The position numbers and the translations under genes were made by a program. Of a stretch of DNA of 64,000 bases, positions 9,213-18,703 are shown piece after piece (within the stretch, counting starts at the first letter, position 1; each line of letters begins with the position of its first letter). Source of the stretch: Marinobacter arenosus (GTDB lineage Bacteria > Pseudomonadota > Gammaproteobacteria > Pseudomonadales > Oleiphilaceae). Location: positions 620,001 to 684,000 of the forward strand of contig NZ_JAHVAO010000001.1 of assembly GCF_019264345.1 (NCBI RefSeq). Reading direction: 5' to 3'. Under the pieces are notes generated by a model. It saw only the letters and a list, made by a program, of their open reading frames with translations. It searched no databases and was not told where the DNA came from.

Positions 9213-12200
9213 ATGAATACGGCCGTTTTGAATTACGTTGATCGACATGATCCCTTTCAGTTCGGCGAGCTCGAAGGGGTCATTATCTCCACCGAATCCC
9301 AGCGTGAAGTGTGGTTGGCCGCTCAGTTTGGCGACGGCGCGAGCGCCGCCTTCAACGAATCGGTGTTCGTCAATCTCCAGGGGCACGTCAATCACACTGC
9401 GTTAAACGGCGCTCTGCAAGCACTCTGGGATCGCCATCAGGCCATGCGCGGGTGTTTCAGTGATGATGGGGAGGAAATGGTGATCTACAAAGATCGCCCT
9501 GCCCCAATCTACGCCCATGATTTTTCATCACTTGCGCCGGACTTGCGAGACGAGCAGATTACGTTATTGGCTCAAAGTGCCGTCGTCGATGCCTTTGACC
9601 TGTTCAACGGCCCTCTTGCCCGATTGGATGTTATTCAGTGTTCCAGTTCGGAAACCCGGATCCTCCTGACCCTGCATCACTCAATCTGCGACGGCTGGTC
9701 GTTGTATATCCTTGCCAGCGAACTCGGCAAGCTCTACTCAAACCTCATTGCACCGTCGAACCCATCGCTGCTTGAGCCTGCCCCGAGATTCAGCGACTAC
9801 GCCGATTGGGAACGCAGTGACGAAACCCGGCCGTTACGGGAACGCAGTATCGACTACTGGACAGACCGATTTGCCCAGGGAATACCGGCACTGGACCTCC
9901 CCTATGACCGGCCTCGATCCTTCTCCCGTAGTTTTGAGGCATTCCGACTGGACAAAGACCTCCCCATGGACCTTCTGGGGGACATGAAAAAACTGGCGGC
10001 GAGAAACAGCAGCACCATCACGACGGCGCTGATTGCCACGTTTGTCGCCTACCTGAATCGTATCTCCGGATGTGAGGAAATAGTCCTGGGCATCCCCTTC
10101 GCCGGACAGATGGCCAAGGAAGAACACAGCCTGGTGGGCCACTGTGTCAATATTATCCCACTCTACATCACTGTGTCGGGCGAGGATTCGTTCGAGACCC
10201 TGCTCCAAAAAACGCAGCAGAACATGCTTGAAGCCTTCGAGCATCAATACCTGACGTACGGCACGCTTCTAAAGACCCTGGGCGTTGCCCGCGATCCATC
10301 CAAGCCACCCTTGGTTTCGGTCATTTTCAACGTGGATCAGGCCAACGAGTCGGATTTTCAATTTGCCGGCCTGGAGGCTTCGTTTCAATCAAACCCCCGC
10401 GCCTTTGAGAACTTTGACCTGAACCTGAACATTACCCTGTCCGATGCTTCAGCGGTGATGGAGTGCACTCACAATCTTCAGCTGTGGGACACAGAAACCA
10501 TGAACCGCCGTATGGAGGAATTACAGATCCTCATGCGTCGGGTTATCGGCAATCCCGGTGTTGCTATCAAACAACACAATCTCATTCGGGACGAAGAGCT
10601 CGCTTTCTACCGCGGTCAATGGGAAGCGGCTTACCGTCCGTACGACTTTGAACATACAAGCCTTCATGGCCTTGTTGAATCAGCAGCTGACCGGTTCCCG
10701 AATCGAACCGCGTTGGTGTTTGAGGACGCCGAGCTGACCTTCAGCGAACTGGACAGCCAGGCAAACCGCCTCGCGCACTGGTTAATGGATCAGGGTGTCG
10801 CCGCAGAAACGGTGGTTCCCATTCTGATGGATCGCTCTTTCGACATGCTCATCGCGATCAACGGAATTCTGAAGGCGGGCGGCGCCTACCTGCCTCTGGA
10901 TCCGGACCACCCCCACGACCGATTGGCGTTTATCCTGGATGAAGTTGGCGCAACGTTCGTTCTGACGCAATCAGAACTGAAAAGCCGTGTGCCTGTTTCC
11001 GTTCGGGCCGTTGCAATTGATGCCGGGGAACCCGACCTGACGGACTATCCAGATCAGCGTCCCGATGTCGACTATTCCTGCACACAGCTCGCCTACGTGA
11101 TCTACACCTCCGGCTCCACCGGAACGCCAAAAGGTGTGATGCTGGAACATCGGTCCATCTGCAATCATATGTTGTGGCTGCAGGAGACGTTCCCTCTGGA
11201 TGAGTCGGATGCTGTAATGCTGAAAACGCCGTACACGTTCGATGTATCACTGTGCGAGCTTTTCCTGCCTCTGATGACAGGCTGCAGATTGATCATTGCC
11301 CGCCCGGGCGGACATAAGGATCCGGAGTACCTGGCAGCCCTGATAAATCAGCATCAGATCTCCCACGTCCATTTCGTTCCATCCCTGGCATACCTGTTTC
11401 TCGATATCTGTCGTCAGTCCGATTGCCCCTCCCTTAGACGGCTGATCCTGGCCGGTGAGGCCGTCAGCACGGAACTCGAAGCCCGGATCACCGAGGCATT
11501 TCCCGACGCGGAATGCTGGAACCTCTACGGTCCGACGGAGGCGGCGGTACACGCCAGTCTGTGGCAATGCGGCAAAGAGATCTTTGACCACACCGTACCG
11601 ATGGGCAAAGCCCCACCCAACACCCGGTTATACGTGGTTAATCAACAGATGCAGCTGCTTGGCCCCGGCCTCATCGGCGAACTCCTTATTGCGGGTGTCC
11701 AGGTCGCTCGCGGGTACATGAACCGACCGGACCTCACGGCCGATCGATTTATTGACGATCCGTTCTCCGATGAGCCTTTCAGGGCTTATCGGACTGGCGA
11801 TCTCGTCAAGATGCGGTCAGACGGGGTGCTCGAATACATAGGTCGAAACGATTTCCAGGTAAAACTTCGGGGGCTGCGCATTGAGCTTGGCGAGATAGAA
11901 TCGGTGATTCTTCGATTCCCCGATATTACCCAATGCGCCGTGCTTGCTCGGGAAGATCGCAAGAACGATCAGCGCCTCGTTGCCTATCTCGTGGCAAAAT
12001 CAAAGGTTGCAGAATCGCTCTCAGAGCTGAAGACGCATATCGGGCAGAACCTGCCTGACTATATGGTGCCGCAGCATTTCATACAGCTGACCGCACTGCC
12101 CCTGACCTCCAGCGGTAAGGTAGACCGTAAGGCCCTACCCTTGCCCGATCCTACAGCTGCCGCAGAGTCCGATTATGTTCCGCCAGCAACCCGAACCGAA

Positions 12201-15200
12201 TCGGACCTGTGTGACCTATGGTCCAGAGTGCTTGGCGTTTCCAATCTGAGTGTTAACGCCAATTTCTTTGACCTGGGCGGGCATTCCCTTCTGGGAACGC
12301 AGATGCTGGCCCAGATCAAGAGCCAATACGGAATTCCTCTGGGCCTTGGCAAGTTGTTCGAAGCACCGACGGTCCGAACGATGGCTAAATTGATAGATCA
12401 AGAACGGCAAAGTGGGCCACAGACGCAACAGATTTCACCGCGCCCCCACGATGCAACGGTTTATGCGATTCCACAGCAACAGGTCTGGTACCTCTACGAA
12501 AAGATCGTTCCGGACTCTTATGCGTTCAATCTTCCGGCTGTGTTCCGTTTCGAGGGAGATCTGGACATAGCTGCGTTGGAGCGCGCGTTCAATACAATTC
12601 TGCAACGCCACGAGATACTGAGAGCCAACTTTATCAATCCCGATGGCGAAGTTCAGATTCTCGTCGACGAATTCAGGTCGTTGGACCTTCAACCGCAGAA
12701 TCTGTCTGACTATGGCGCAGACGATCTCGACAGCCTGGAACAGGCCCTGCGTTCGCAAGTGGCAGAGAGCTTTGACGTGGCATCAGGCGCCTTGTTCAAG
12801 GTCTGGTTGATCCGACTCGATGACAGGGACCACATTCTTTTCCTGATGATTCACCATCTGGTGTTCGATGGCTGGTCGTTCGATCTGCTTCTGAAAGAAA
12901 TGTGTACCCTCTACAACGCCTACTCCCAGGGCTTGGGAAACCCTCTTCCCCCCCTGCCCGTTCAGTTTCAGGACTTTGCACTCTGGCAGCGTGACTGGTT
13001 GCGCAGTGATGCCGTGAATAGTCAGTTATCCTTCTGGAAGAAACAACTGGCCGGAGAATTACCGGTACTGGAGCTTCCCACGGATTACGACCGGCCCCAG
13101 ACCCAGCCGCACAGGTCGGAGGGGGTGAAATTTGACATTGACGAGCAGGCAATCGGCGCTCTGGAATCATTTGCAACGCGCCATCACACGACCCTTTTCA
13201 TGGTCCTCCTGTCGCTCTACGTACTGATGTTGCATCGATTCAGCCGACAGAAAGATCTGATCGTCAATGTCCCGGTCTATGCCAGAAACCAGGACGAACT
13301 GAAGGATGTCATCGGGCCGATGATCAATGTGCTCGTTTGCCGGTTCCGGCTGGCGGGCAGTCAGTCGTTCGGTGACATTATTCAGCACGTAAAGGAAACC
13401 ATTCTCAACGCCATAGACAATCAGGATGTGCCGTTCGATCTTCTGGTGCGAACCATCAACCCCCCCCGGGATCAGTCGCGCAACCCCATTGCCCAGACCT
13501 TGTTCAATTACCAGGATGTCCGCAACCGGCAGGACCAGATGAATGGAATCCATCGATCCCAGATAAACCTCGACCGGGTGGGCGTCGAGACAGATCTTGA
13601 TGTCTGGTTCAAGAGGCAGGTCAGCGGAATGCAGGCGGGTTTCGAGTACCCGATCGAACTCTTTAAACGCGAAACTATCGAGGCTTTAGTGACGAATTTT
13701 AAAGATAGCGTTCAGGCGCTGACCGAACAACAGGAGGAGCTGGATATCCAGCAGATGGTCGGTGCCACTGCGCAGGAACTGGAGAAAATTGCGGCCTGGA
13801 ATCGGACCGACACCCCCTGGAACTTCCAGCAGGGTTTCCTCACCGAGTTTGAACGGCAGGTCAACGCGAAACCCGATCAACCTGCCTGCCAGGATGATCG
13901 TTCATGTTACAGCTACCGTGAACTCGATCAGCGTGCCAATCAACTGGCAAGGTTCCTGTCCGATAAAGGTGTTCAACAGCACGATGTCGTCGCGCTCCTG
14001 CTTGACCGGAATGTCGATTTACCGGCGACTGTCATCGCACTCTGGAAACTGGGCGCCGCTTACGTGCCGCTGGACCCGGTATACCCCGAAGAACGGGTCA
14101 GGGCCATACTCGGTGTCGCTGGCGCGAAGGTGCTGGTGACATACTCCGAATTCGCCGGTGCCCAGTCCGCACACGACGGCACCACCCTCTTACTGGACCA
14201 GGTGGCCACGGAAATTGCGGCGCATAGCACGGAAACTGTCAGCACGAGCCTGAAACCAGAGCAGTTGGCCTATGTGATATTCACCTCAGGCTCCACGGGC
14301 GTCCCCAAAGGCGTGGAAGTCAGTCATGGAGCACTGCATAACTTCCTCAAGGCGGTGGCTGTGGAACCGGGACTTGGTGAGCACGACAGGCTACTCGCCA
14401 TCACTACCCTGGCCTTCGATATTTCTCTGCTTGAGCTGTTCCTGCCTCTCACTGTCGGGGCAACGGTGTTTGTGGCGTCGACAAACCAGAGCAGTGATCC
14501 TCACCAACTCCTCTCACTGATTGACCGGCACGGAATCACAACCGTCCAGGCTACACCAGCCACCTGGCGGTTGCTGATCAATGCCGGGTTTGAGCCAACA
14601 ACGCCCATCAAAGGCCTGATCGGGGGCGAAAAACTCCCCCCCGACCTCGCAGAAAATCTAGTCAATCAGGGCGTTGAGCTGTGGAATATGTATGGCCCGA
14701 CCGAAGCCACCGTCTGGACCAGCTGTTACCAGATTTCAAAAGCTGAAGCTGGAATGTGGCCACGGATCCTGATTGGACGGCCGCTCGCAAACACACAACT
14801 GCATGTTCTTGATGAACAGGGCGCTCCGCTCCCGCTTGGCGTCTTTGGCGAACTGTGGATCAGTGGTGCGGGCCTGGCAAACGGCTATCGTGGCAATCCA
14901 GAGCAAACGGAAGAACGTTTCGTTTCTTCTCCGACCGGTGAGCGGCGCTACCGCACCGGGGACAGAGCCCGCTGGACCCGGGACGGCCAGATTGAGTTCG
15001 CAGACCGCCTCGACAACCAGGTCAAAGTGCGCGGGTACCGGATTGAGCTTGAAGAAATCGAGATCAATCTCCGCGCTCATCCAAACATCTCGGATGCCGC
15101 TGTCGTCGTCCAGAGCTTCAGCTCAGACGATCAGCGTTTGGTCGCCCATGTCACCTACAGTGGCGATGACCAGCCCACCGGCAGCGAATTACGCAAACAC

Positions 15201-15665
15201 CTCCGGAAATTTTTGCCGGACTACATGATGCCCCAACAGTTTTCAGCCCATGAGGCACTTCCTTTGCTGCCATCGGGCAAAGTTAATCGGAAGCTCCTGG
15301 CGGAGGTCAATGATACTCAGGCCCCGAGTCGCGGCGTCCCTCATCGGGAGCCCAACGAAACCGAAGCCCGCGTGATGGCCATCTGGAAGGAGTTGCTCAA
15401 GCGGGACGAAGTGGCGCTCGACGATCAATTTCTTGACATAGGGGGGCACTCGCTCCTGGCATTAAAGGTTATTGTCGATATTGAAAAAGCCTTCGGTGCC
15501 AGGCTGATGCCTCAGGACCTGTGGGTAAATACACTGGAGCAACTGGCCAAGCTGATTGACCAGAAACAGGCTTCATCCAATGCCGAAACCGGAAAGAAGA
15601 CCGATAACAACAAACCCATGAAAACCGGACGGGGCATGTTCAGACGGCTTTTCGGCGCATCGTGA
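9213..15665 (+). CDS. NRPS with two modules, C-A-T-C-A-T, no thioesterase
   Basis: A 2150-residue peptide synthetase. Domains: condensation (HHSICDG at 155-161), adenylation (YTSGSTG from 631), carrier (S1025 in GGHSL), condensation (HHLVFDG from 1214), adenylation (FTSGSTG from 1690), carrier (S2080 in GGHSL). The first A pocket reads by eye D-V-C-H-I-A-L-V-H-K, which matches no code I can name. The second reads D-I-L-Q-L-G-M-V-W-K, close to glycine codes. About 70 residues of low-complexity basic tail follow the last carrier, with no thioesterase, reductase or terminal condensation domain, so release must be done in trans. It should take the beta-amino intermediate from the preceding protein. 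It is 6 bases from both neighbours, so co-transcribed. Confidence 0.93.
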   Translation: MNTAVLNYVDRHDPFQFGELEGVIISTESQREVWLAAQFGDGASAAFNESVFVNLQGHVNHTALNGALQALWDRHQAMRGCFSDDGEEMVIYKDRPAPIYAHDFSSLAPDLRDEQITLLAQSAVVDAFDLFNGPLARLDVIQCSSSETRILLTLHHSICDGWSLYILASELGKLYSNLIAPSNPSLLEPAPRFSDYADWERSDETRPLRERSIDYWTDRFAQGIPALDLPYDRPRSFSRSFEAFRLDKDLPMDLLGDMKKLAARNSSTITTALIATFVAYLNRISGCEEIVLGIPFAGQMAKEEHSLVGHCVNIIPLYITVSGEDSFETLLQKTQQNMLEAFEHQYLTYGTLLKTLGVARDPSKPPLVSVIFNVDQANESDFQFAGLEASFQSNPRAFENFDLNLNITLSDASAVMECTHNLQLWDTETMNRRMEELQILMRRVIGNPGVAIKQHNLIRDEELAFYRGQWEAAYRPYDFEHTSLHGLVESAADRFPNRTALVFEDAELTFSELDSQANRLAHWLMDQGVAAETVVPILMDRSFDMLIAINGILKAGGAYLPLDPDHPHDRLAFILDEVGATFVLTQSELKSRVPVSVRAVAIDAGEPDLTDYPDQRPDVDYSCTQLAYVIYTSGSTGTPKGVMLEHRSICNHMLWLQETFPLDESDAVMLKTPYTFDVSLCELFLPLMTGCRLIIARPGGHKDPEYLAALINQHQISHVHFVPSLAYLFLDICRQSDCPSLRRLILAGEAVSTELEARITEAFPDAECWNLYGPTEAAVHASLWQCGKEIFDHTVPMGKAPPNTRLYVVNQQMQLLGPGLIGELLIAGVQVARGYMNRPDLTADRFIDDPFSDEPFRAYRTGDLVKMRSDGVLEYIGRNDFQVKLRGLRIELGEIESVILRFPDITQCAVLAREDRKNDQRLVAYLVAKSKVAESLSELKTHIGQNLPDYMVPQHFIQLTALPLTSSGKVDRKALPLPDPTAAAESDYVPPATRTESDLCDLWSRVLGVSNLSVNANFFDLGGHSLLGTQMLAQIKSQYGIPLGLGKLFEAPTVRTMAKLIDQERQSGPQTQQISPRPHDATVYAIPQQQVWYLYEKIVPDSYAFNLPAVFRFEGDLDIAALERAFNTILQRHEILRANFINPDGEVQILVDEFRSLDLQPQNLSDYGADDLDSLEQALRSQVAESFDVASGALFKVWLIRLDDRDHILFLMIHHLVFDGWSFDLLLKEMCTLYNAYSQGLGNPLPPLPVQFQDFALWQRDWLRSDAVNSQLSFWKKQLAGELPVLELPTDYDRPQTQPHRSEGVKFDIDEQAIGALESFATRHHTTLFMVLLSLYVLMLHRFSRQKDLIVNVPVYARNQDELKDVIGPMINVLVCRFRLAGSQSFGDIIQHVKETILNAIDNQDVPFDLLVRTINPPRDQSRNPIAQTLFNYQDVRNRQDQMNGIHRSQINLDRVGVETDLDVWFKRQVSGMQAGFEYPIELFKRETIEALVTNFKDSVQALTEQQEELDIQQMVGATAQELEKIAAWNRTDTPWNFQQGFLTEFERQVNAKPDQPACQDDRSCYSYRELDQRANQLARFLSDKGVQQHDVVALLLDRNVDLPATVIALWKLGAAYVPLDPVYPEERVRAILGVAGAKVLVTYSEFAGAQSAHDGTTLLLDQVATEIAAHSTETVSTSLKPEQLAYVIFTSGSTGVPKGVEVSHGALHNFLKAVAVEPGLGEHDRLLAITTLAFDISLLELFLPLTVGATVFVASTNQSSDPHQLLSLIDRHGITTVQATPATWRLLINAGFEPTTPIKGLIGGEKLPPDLAENLVNQGVELWNMYGPTEATVWTSCYQISKAEAGMWPRILIGRPLANTQLHVLDEQGAPLPLGVFGELWISGAGLANGYRGNPEQTEERFVSSPTGERRYRTGDRARWTRDGQIEFADRLDNQVKVRGYRIELEEIEINLRAHPNISDAAVVVQSFSSDDQRLVAHVTYSGDDQPTGSELRKHLRKFLPDYMMPQQFSAHEALPLLPSGKVNRKLLAEVNDTQAPSRGVPHREPNETEARVMAIWKELLKRDEVALDDQFLDIGGHSLLALKVIVDIEKAFGARLMPQDLWVNTLEQLAKLIDQKQASSNAETGKKTDNNKPMKTGRGMFRRLFGAS

Positions 15666-15671
15666 CACGGG

Positions 15672-16535
15672 ATGATTCTCATGATGCTACCGAAAACGTC
15701 GCCGTTCAGTCCCCCCGCCGTATCGCAGTGTGATCGGGAGAGCATATTGGAAGCGTTTTATTTCGGACCGTCCGAAAGCTACCTGTTCGGGGCGTTCCAT
15801 TCCAGACATGGTATGAGCCGCAATGAGGGGATTGTCCTGTGTAATCCATTTGGCCAGGAATACCTGAGGGCTCACAAGTCCATACGCCGGTTGGCAATCA
15901 ATCTCGCGAACCTGGGCTACCCGGTTCTGCGTTTCGACTACCGGGGCACAGGCGATTCAGCGGGGGACATCAACGGCGTATCAGCCGATCAATGGGTCAG
16001 GGATATTGGACACGCCATTCAGGAACTTCAGGACATGGCTGCCGTGCCCAAAGTCGCTCTGATAGGCTTGCGGCTGGGAGCCCTGCTCGCCGCGAAAGCA
16101 GCTACCGAGAACGCTCAGGTGTCCCGCCTTGTGATGTGGGATCCCGTTGTAGACGGTGCCAGCTACGTTGAAGGCATTCGATCCGCGATCGTTGGCGCCC
16201 AGCCACTGGGCAGTCGCTCCCGTGTGATCACCTCGGACGGAACCCTTCATTTCAATGGATTCAGCATGCCCCCTCTTTTTCAGGACTCCATCTCGAAATG
16301 GCACCTTAAGACACTGGCCGCAGATGTCCGGGTTCCCATTGCTCAGATCGTCTCTCACGAGTCCGATACCTTTGCGGACCTGAAACGCTTGTTGTCCGCT
16401 CAGCAGGGCTTTTACTCAGAACTGGCGCCGGCGCCTCACGACTGGAATTATGTCGACCATGTTGGAGGGATTCTGTGGCCAAAACCGGTGATCGATGCAA
16501 TCGAACAGTATTTTGGTCGGACAACGTCTTCATGA
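15672..16535 (+). CDS. Alpha/beta hydrolase, exosortase-A-associated hydrolase 2 type
   Basis: A 287-residue alpha/beta hydrolase resembling the second hydrolase of exosortase-A (PEP-CTERM/EPS) loci: CNPFGQEYLRAH near the N-terminus and LRFDYRGTGDS in the expected place. The nucleophile elbow reads G132-L-R134-L-G136, with Arg where serine normally sits. From memory GLRLGA is usual in this family, so the deviation may be ancestral rather than local damage. Catalysis by a Ser nucleophile is therefore unlikely. The gene starts 6 bases after the NRPS stop. It may assist release or proofreading of the carrier-bound product, or act non-enzymatically; both are inference. Second-codon alternatives for the start exist (tandem Met). 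Confidence 0.75.
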   Translation: MILMMLPKTSPFSPPAVSQCDRESILEAFYFGPSESYLFGAFHSRHGMSRNEGIVLCNPFGQEYLRAHKSIRRLAINLANLGYPVLRFDYRGTGDSAGDINGVSADQWVRDIGHAIQELQDMAAVPKVALIGLRLGALLAAKAATENAQVSRLVMWDPVVDGASYVEGIRSAIVGAQPLGSRSRVITSDGTLHFNGFSMPPLFQDSISKWHLKTLAADVRVPIAQIVSHESDTFADLKRLLSAQQGFYSELAPAPHDWNYVDHVGGILWPKPVIDAIEQYFGRTTSS

Positions 16536-16545
16536 AGGGAACATC

Positions 16546-17394
16546 ATGCGCGAACGGGTAGTCACAATTGGGGACCACCTGCCCCTGGTAGGCATCTTCT
16601 GTGAACCTGATGCAGATCGGGTGTCAGACCCCAAGACGGCCGTCATATTGCTGAACTCAGGCGTAATCCATCGCGTCGGCTCCTGCCGCTTGTCGGTAAC
16701 GCTGGGACGAGCCCTGGCCGATGAAGCAGGCGTTCCCACGTTTCGGTTCGATTTCTCCGGCATCGGTGACAGTGACGCGCGGCGTGGCACCCTGACAGCG
16801 AACCAGGCCGCAATTGAGGAAGTCCAGGAGGTCATGGATTACCTTGGGAAATGGAAGAAAATTGATCGTTTTATACTCTACGGCCTTTGCTCAGGCGCTT
16901 TCGCCGCCTACCGCACCGCCATCGCAGACCGGAGAGTTCTGGGTACCGTGCAACTGGATGGCTACTGCTACACGACCTGGAAAAGTCACATGATGCACTA
17001 TTCGCCCAAGCTGCTTTCGCCCTCCCGCTGGGTGACCTGGCTGTTGCGCAAGCTCGGATTACGCAAAGTCAAAAAAGGGGCTGAAGTATCAGGAATTGAG
17101 GAACAGTTTTTTGAAGTGCCGGATTTTGCCAGCTACCCGCCCAAAGAAGACGTGCAGCAAGGTCTCAAGACCCTGAATGACAGGGGGTTGGAGATGCTGT
17201 ACGTGTTCCTCGGCAACGAACACTACAAATACCACAAACAGTTCGAGGATTGCTTCAACGGTGTCTCGTTCAAAGACAATCTCACCGTCATTCACCGCCC
17301 CAACGCAACACACATACTTTCTGAACCAGAAGATCGGAAGCGTGTCATTGAGGCTATTACGGACTGGGTAAACCAGAAGTTGCCCGCTTATTGA
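16546..17394 (+). CDS. Alpha/beta hydrolase with Cys elbow, exosortase-A-associated hydrolase 1 type
   Basis: A 282-residue alpha/beta hydrolase resembling the first hydrolase of exosortase-A loci: RVGSCRLSVTLGRALADE and FRFDFSGIGDSD. The nucleophile elbow is G113-L-C115-S-G117, a cysteine in place of serine; a late His (in THILSEPEDR) could complete the triad. The frame is open from 16495, but GAAGGG lies 6 bases before the ATG at 16546, which gives a 10-base gap to the preceding gene. As the assembly line lacks a thioesterase, this is the better candidate of the pair for a trans-acting release enzyme. Cys-type thioesterases are known in sulfazecin and obafluorin synthesis, but no orthology to those is claimed. 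Confidence 0.75.
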   Translation: MRERVVTIGDHLPLVGIFCEPDADRVSDPKTAVILLNSGVIHRVGSCRLSVTLGRALADEAGVPTFRFDFSGIGDSDARRGTLTANQAAIEEVQEVMDYLGKWKKIDRFILYGLCSGAFAAYRTAIADRRVLGTVQLDGYCYTTWKSHMMHYSPKLLSPSRWVTWLLRKLGLRKVKKGAEVSGIEEQFFEVPDFASYPPKEDVQQGLKTLNDRGLEMLYVFLGNEHYKYHKQFEDCFNGVSFKDNLTVIHRPNATHILSEPEDRKRVIEAITDWVNQKLPAY

Positions 17395-17413
17395 GTGATT
17401 CTCATCAACAGCC

Positions 17414-18568
17414 ATGGAAACAGCAGCTCAGGCGCCCAACCAAGCTAGACCGGAACTAGCCGCACTGACCTCTTTACGGGGGATTGCCGCGATTCTTGTG
17501 ATGTTCCATCACTTTATGTTCGTCCTACTCCTCGACATCGGACGAATAATTCCGTCCAAGCTTTTCTATAAGTCCTACCTTTGGGTCGACCTGTTCTTTA
17601 TCCTGAGCGGTTTCGTGCTTGCCTACGTCTACCAGAACCATTTCCGCGCCGGGGTTGAAGGTTCAACCTACCGACGGTTCATGCAGACACGCTTCGCCCG
17701 TATCTATCCGTTACACCTGTTTGTCCTGCTACTGTTCGTCGGATTCGAGAGCCTTCAATGGCTTCTGAGTGCGCTGGGCGCCGAGGGCATGGACAACCTC
17801 ACAGATCCCTTCACCAGTGATCAGAATCCGGAAACCCTTATTACCAACCTGTTCCTGGTGCAAACGCTGCATTGGAAGGCTTACTGGAATCAACCGGCCT
17901 GGTCCATAAGCGCGGAATGGATCATTTACTTTTCGCTGCCGTTCCTGATGCGCTGGCTCCTGCCTGTCGCCCACAAAAGCCCTGCTTTCCTGACCGGGCT
18001 GGCGTTGCTGCCGCTGGCCATCATAGAGTGGCATTTTGGCGACCTTGGCCTTGAATATGCGGGATGGCCGATGCTGGTCCGCTGCCTCAGCGAGGCGACG
18101 CTGGGTTTGATGTTATTCCGGTGCTATCAAGTGGGGCTTTTCAATAACATTGCCTCAGGCCGGCTGCTTATGCCGGCCCTGGCCGTGAATCTGGTCCTGC
18201 TTGCGCTCCCCATTCCCGGCGTCATTTCCGTCGCCGGATTTATGTGGCTGGTGCTCTGTGCTGCAAGACTTCCAGGCTCCGAGCCGCACCTACTGAATCA
18301 TTCGGTATTGGTTTATCTGGGCAAAATTTCCTACTCCATTTATCTCGTTCATTGGTTCATCATGGACTTGTTCAGGGAAACCATTCGGTTTTTTACGGGC
18401 GTCCCCGTGAGCGAGGCACTTGCTTTCTCGGATCAGCTCTTCGTTATGGCAGGGCTGACGTTGATTGTCCTGGGATTGTCGCACCTGACCTACCATCTCC
18501 TCGAAGCCCCAATGCGGGACAGGCTAAAGCCAAGACGTTACCCGCAAACCCAGCCCTACAAAGTCTGA
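17414..18568 (+). CDS. Membrane acyltransferase, acyltransferase family 3 (OafA/NolL type)
   Basis: A 384-residue polytopic membrane protein starting with ELAALTSLRGIAAILVMFHH, the signature with the catalytic His of acyltransferase family 3, followed by about ten hydrophobic segments and a basic C-terminus. Relatives transfer acetyl or other acyl groups to sugars of O-antigen, exopolysaccharide or Nod factors. It begins 19 bases after the hydrolase gene and closes the NRPS transcription unit. Its place suggests that it may transfer an acyl group, possibly one related to the assembly-line product, onto a saccharide across the inner membrane; this link is inference. The Shine-Dalgarno is weak. 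Confidence 0.85.
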   Translation: METAAQAPNQARPELAALTSLRGIAAILVMFHHFMFVLLLDIGRIIPSKLFYKSYLWVDLFFILSGFVLAYVYQNHFRAGVEGSTYRRFMQTRFARIYPLHLFVLLLFVGFESLQWLLSALGAEGMDNLTDPFTSDQNPETLITNLFLVQTLHWKAYWNQPAWSISAEWIIYFSLPFLMRWLLPVAHKSPAFLTGLALLPLAIIEWHFGDLGLEYAGWPMLVRCLSEATLGLMLFRCYQVGLFNNIASGRLLMPALAVNLVLLALPIPGVISVAGFMWLVLCAARLPGSEPHLLNHSVLVYLGKISYSIYLVHWFIMDLFRETIRFFTGVPVSEALAFSDQLFVMAGLTLIVLGLSHLTYHLLEAPMRDRLKPRRYPQTQPYKV

Positions 18569-18703
18569 CGGGAAATTCTATTTCTTCATCAAAACCCATT
18601 TTATAAAAGCATAAAAACTAACCTTCAGATTTATTTATCGGAGCCCTGTGCCATGCTTCAGTGAGTTATCCCGCCTTTTCCAACCATGCCTGAGGATGCT
18701 CTC

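Noticed and set aside
7908..9395. 495-codon open frame on the minus strand across the aminotransferase domain
   Set aside because: Antisense shadow of a well-supported megasynthase domain; the translation shows no family pattern and has no ribosome site.
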